Part shown: one piece after another, positions 61,565-64,000 of the stretch
Layout of the letters: every line of letters starts with the position of its first letter
How positions within the stretch are numbered: position 1 is the first letter of the stretch
Source of the DNA: Pseudooceanicola onchidii
Lineage (GTDB): Bacteria > Pseudomonadota > Alphaproteobacteria > Rhodobacterales > Rhodobacteraceae
Assembly (NCBI RefSeq): GCF_004959925.1
Contig: NZ_SPUW01000001.1
Location: forward strand, 1,426,001-1,490,000
Length of the DNA stretch: 64,000 nt
Direction: 5' to 3'
The notes under the pieces: generated by a model
Told to the model about the DNA's origin: nothing
Databases searched by the model: none
Seen by the model: the letters and a program-made list of their open reading frames with translations, nothing else
Program-made: the position numbers and the translations under genes

Positions 61565-62602
61565 ATGAACGAAGCCTTTCTGACCCAACTTCTCCAGGCG
61601 GTGCCGCTGCCGTCCGTTCTGATCGGGCGGGGCGAACGGATCCTTGCGGCCAATGCGGCGGGGCTTGAGCTGTTGGGGCCCGGCATCGTCGGACGGCATT
61701 TCCTGACCGCCATCCGCCATCCGGCGGTCCTGGACGCGATCGAGGCCTGCCTGCGCGACGGACAGCTGCGCAAGACACGGCATCTGACCTCGCAAAGCGG
61801 GCGCGACCTGACCTTCGACGTCACGGCCTCGCGCATCGATCTGGGTGACGGGCACGGGGTGCTGGTCTGTTTCGACGATATCTCTCCGGTCGAACAGGCG
61901 GGCCAGATGCGCCGCGATTTCGTCGCCAACGTCAGCCACGAACTGCGCACGCCGCTGACCGCGCTCATGGGTTTCATCGAGACCATGCAGGGCCCGGCCA
62001 GGAACGACATCCCCGCGCAGCAGCGGTTCCTTGAAATCATGCAGCAGGAAGCGCAGCGGATGGAGCGTTTGGTGCGCGATCTTCTGTCGCTGAGCCGGGT
62101 CGAGGCCGACGAACGGGTTCGGCCGACATCCTTTGTCGACATCGCCGCCATCGCGACCTCGGTCCTGCAATCGCTTGCCCCGCTGGCGAAAGAGAACGAG
62201 GTGACCTTTGTTCAGGACGGTCCGACCGAGGGCATGGGCGTGCCGGGGGACGAAGACCAGCTGCGGCAGGTGCTGACCAACCTGGTCGAGAACGCGATCA
62301 AGTACGGCGGACGCGGCAAGGCCGTGACCGTGTCTTTGACCCCGATCGAAAAGCTCAAGGGGACGGATGGACCGGGGATCGAGATCTCGGTTGCCGATCA
62401 GGGCCCGGGGATCGACCAGATCCACCTGCCACGACTCACCGAGCGGTTCTATCGAATCGATTCCCACAGATCGCGCGAGATGGGCGGGACAGGCCTTGGT
62501 CTGGCGATCGTGAAGCATATTGTGACACGACATCGCGGACGGCTGCGCATCGACAGCGCACCGGGGCAGGGCAGTCGTTTCATCATCTCCCTGCCGCGCT
62601 GA
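61565..62602 (+). CDS. phoR: phosphate-regulon histidine kinase PhoR (soluble type)
   Basis: A 345-residue kinase with an N-terminal PAS domain (LPSVLIGRGERILAANAAGLELL), the phosphoacceptor motif FVANVSHELRTPLTALMGF, and ATPase motifs NLVENAIKYGG, ADQGPGID and GTGLGLAIV. It has no membrane helix, unlike E. coli PhoR, so it must join the membrane complex through Pst/PhoU. It lies upstream of pstS, which supports PhoR identity. Earlier in-frame ATG/TTG codons at 61538 and 61532 are possible starts. Confidence 0.9.
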   Translation: MNEAFLTQLLQAVPLPSVLIGRGERILAANAAGLELLGPGIVGRHFLTAIRHPAVLDAIEACLRDGQLRKTRHLTSQSGRDLTFDVTASRIDLGDGHGVLVCFDDISPVEQAGQMRRDFVANVSHELRTPLTALMGFIETMQGPARNDIPAQQRFLEIMQQEAQRMERLVRDLLSLSRVEADERVRPTSFVDIAAIATSVLQSLAPLAKENEVTFVQDGPTEGMGVPGDEDQLRQVLTNLVENAIKYGGRGKAVTVSLTPIEKLKGTDGPGIEISVADQGPGIDQIHLPRLTERFYRIDSHRSREMGGTGLGLAIVKHIVTRHRGRLRIDSAPGQGSRFIISLPR

Positions 62603-62731
62603 CGGCGGCGGGTGCACCAGAAAAATACGGCAAAACAAGGGCAAATGGCCTGTGGCGATCTGGCTAGACAAGTCTGGCGCACGGTCTCGACAACGCTTGG
62701 CAGTTGTCGATCTATCCTGACGTCACGACGG

Positions 62732-62764
62732 CTGTCATGAAACCGTTACACAAGCGTCACAAAA
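62732..62764 (+). promoter_or_regulatory. PhoB box upstream of pstS
   Basis: Three 11-base repeats, CTGTCATGAAA, CCGTTACACAA and GCGTCACAAAA, match the CTGTCAT-type Pho box with the right spacing. They lie 77 bases before pstS and predict PhoB activation under phosphate limitation. Confidence 0.9.
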
Positions 62765-62840
62765 GCATTAACGCCGACCACTAGGAGGCACCTCAAGGCT
62801 GCCGGGGATGGTGGCCCGGAGACACAAACAGGAGCAATCC

Positions 62841-63881
62841 ATGTCCATGATCAAACTGACCGCCTCTGCCCTGGCGATCGCTGCCGTTTCGGCAACTGCT
62901 GCCACCGCCCGTGACCAGGTGCAGGTTGCCGGTTCGTCCACCGTTCTGCCCTACGCCTCGATCGTTGCAGAAGCTTTCGGTGAAAACTTCGACTTCCCGA
63001 CCCCGGTTGTTGAATCCGGCGGCTCCTCGGCTGGTCTGAAGCGCTTCTGTGAAGGTGTTGGCGAAAACACCATCGACGTGGCCAACGCATCGCGCGCCAT
63101 CCGCGAAAAAGAGATCAAGGCCTGTGCCGAAGCCGGCGTGACCGACATCATCGAAGTCCGCATCGGCTATGACGGGATCGTCTTTGCATCCCAGCTGAAC
63201 GGCCCGGCCTACAACGCCTTCGAACCCGCCGACATCTACAACGCCCTGGCGCCGAAGGTGCTCAAGGACGGTGAGCTGGTCGACAACCCCTACACCACCT
63301 GGAACGAATTCAACGCCGACCTGCCGGCCGAAGAAATCCTCGCCTTCATTCCGGGCACCAAGCACGGCACCCGTGAAGTGTTCGAAGAGAAGGTCCTGGC
63401 GGCTGGCTGTGAAGCAACCGGTGCCCACAAGGCCATGATCGAAGCCGGCATGTCCGAAGACGACGCAGAAGACGCCTGCATCGCGGTTCGCACCGACGGT
63501 CGTTCGGTCGACATCGACGGTGACTACACCGAAACCCTGGCCTCCATCGACTCCAATGCCAACGGCATCGGCATCTTCGGCCTGGCGTTCTACGAGAACA
63601 ACACCGACAAGCTGAAAGTTGCGACCATGTCCGGCGTCACCCCGACGACCGAATCCATCGCAAAAGGCGAATACCCGGTGTCCCGTCCGCTGTTCTTCTA
63701 CGTGAAGAAAGCCCACATCGGCGTGATCCCCGGCCTGAAAGAATACGCCGAGTTCTTCGTGTCTGACGACATGGCAGGCCCCGACGGCCCGCTGGCCGAG
63801 TACGGCCTCGTGTCCGACCCGGAACTGTCCGACACCCAGTCGGCTGTCTCCGACGAACAGACCATGGGCTCGAACATGTAA
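62841..63881 (+). CDS. pstS: phosphate ABC transporter substrate-binding protein PstS
   Basis: A 346-residue periplasmic phosphate receptor with a signal peptide (KLTASALAIAAVSATAATA), VAGSSTVLPYASIVAEAF, the phosphate-binding VESGGSSAGLKRFC and DVANASRAIREKEIKAC. The 'alpha' subfamily length is normal. AGGAG precedes the ATG. pstC follows after a stable hairpin. Confidence 0.96.
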   Translation: MSMIKLTASALAIAAVSATAATARDQVQVAGSSTVLPYASIVAEAFGENFDFPTPVVESGGSSAGLKRFCEGVGENTIDVANASRAIREKEIKACAEAGVTDIIEVRIGYDGIVFASQLNGPAYNAFEPADIYNALAPKVLKDGELVDNPYTTWNEFNADLPAEEILAFIPGTKHGTREVFEEKVLAAGCEATGAHKAMIEAGMSEDDAEDACIAVRTDGRSVDIDGDYTETLASIDSNANGIGIFGLAFYENNTDKLKVATMSGVTPTTESIAKGEYPVSRPLFFYVKKAHIGVIPGLKEYAEFFVSDDMAGPDGPLAEYGLVSDPELSDTQSAVSDEQTMGSNM

Positions 63882-63890
63882 TTCGGCCCC

Positions 63891-63916
63891 GGGGCGGCGC
63901 AGCAACGCGCCGCCCC
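63891..63916 (+). promoter_or_regulatory. intercistronic hairpin pstS-pstC
   Basis: GGGGCGGCGC, AGCAAC, GCGCCGCCCC: a perfect 10-bp stem ten bases after pstS, with no U-run, so more likely a 3' stabilising or partial termination element that lets pstS exceed pstC. Confidence 0.6.
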
Positions 63917-63968
63917 GACCCTTCGGTCCCTGACCGCCTTCAAGACTTCAAAGACGGGAACATACCCC

Positions 63969-64000
63969 ATGTCGGCATTCTGGATCCTCGTTGTCGTTCT
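63969..64000 (+). CDS. pstC: PstC permease, 5' end only
   Basis: Only the first ten residues, MSAFWILVVV, are visible before the window ends. A hydrophobic N-terminus and the position after pstS suggest the phosphate permease PstC. GGGAAC lies before the ATG. Confidence 0.7.
   Translation, partial: MSAFWILVVV

Overview
The window is a 64 kb stretch of GC-rich chromosomal DNA from an alphaproteobacterium, most likely a Rhodobacterales (Roseobacter group / Rhodobacteraceae) species. The evidence is the dusB-ntrB-ntrC-ntrY-ntrX-trkA-trkH-hfq-hflX order, an NtrC without the sigma54-contact loop (as known for Rhodobacter capsulatus), small Rhodobacterales-type proteins (DUF6477, DUF6456), a VPLPA-CTERM protein, a fused IspDF, a class II DAHP synthase and typical Rhodobacterales intergenic repeats. 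It is mostly core genome, with no prophage, IS element or CRISPR array.

Layout. 0-6.1 kb: 5' part of eno, a DMT exporter, guaA with an FkbM methyltransferase behind it, a head-to-head pair of intergenic repeats, and an MttB-family (non-pyrrolysine) corrinoid-dependent methyltransferase. 6.3-11.8 kb: DUF6456 regulator-like gene, VIT1-type iron/manganese transporter divergent from oxyR, SGNH lipoprotein, Prx5 peroxiredoxin, lipA. 11.8-17.8 kb: VPLPA-CTERM LamG protein, an operon of cytochrome c', diheme cytochrome c and a FAD monooxygenase, hpt, a Coq10-like gene and two orphan genes. 17.8-21.2 kb: amt and an ispDF-pgpA-cinA operon. 21.4-33.8 kb: the nitrogen two-component systems NtrBC and NtrYX, Trk potassium uptake, Hfq and HflX. 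33.8-41.6 kb: aldo/keto reductase, penicillin-acylase-family hydrolase, HIBADH-type dehydrogenase and a single-chain biotin-dependent carboxylase. 41.8-47.3 kb: tRNA-Asn, MBL hydrolase, EnvZ-like kinase, a DNA ligase/exonuclease repair pair, and a tRNA gene carrying a 381-bp micro-island. 47.4-51.2 kb: MBL hydrolase, purM-purN, rnd. 51.2-56.5 kb: lipoprotein, sufE, an operon of corrinoid protein, DUF1638 protein and Cys-cluster protein, a radical SAM gene under a LexA box, and a GlxA/GbdR-type regulator. 56.6-64 kb: class II DAHP synthase, PAS protein, yicC-gmk-gamma carbonic anhydrase, DUF1330, and the start of the phosphate regulon (phoR, Pho box, pstS, pstC).

The most interesting items are: (1) a dispersed corrinoid methyl-transfer system (MttB-like enzyme at 4.2 kb; corrinoid protein, DUF1638 and an eight-cysteine protein in one operon at 52-54 kb; a GbdR-like regulator at 55.5 kb); (2) a 381-bp element flanked by 33-bp copies of a tRNA 3' end that carries one 59-codon gene and a terminator but no integrase; (3) a LexA box directly in front of a PA0069-type radical SAM gene; (4) loss of the GAFTGA loop in both NtrC and NtrX; (5) a family of hairpin-containing intergenic repeats; (6) start/stop TTGA overlaps at hfq-hflX and purM-purN. 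Functions are assigned from remembered family motifs only; no database search was run.
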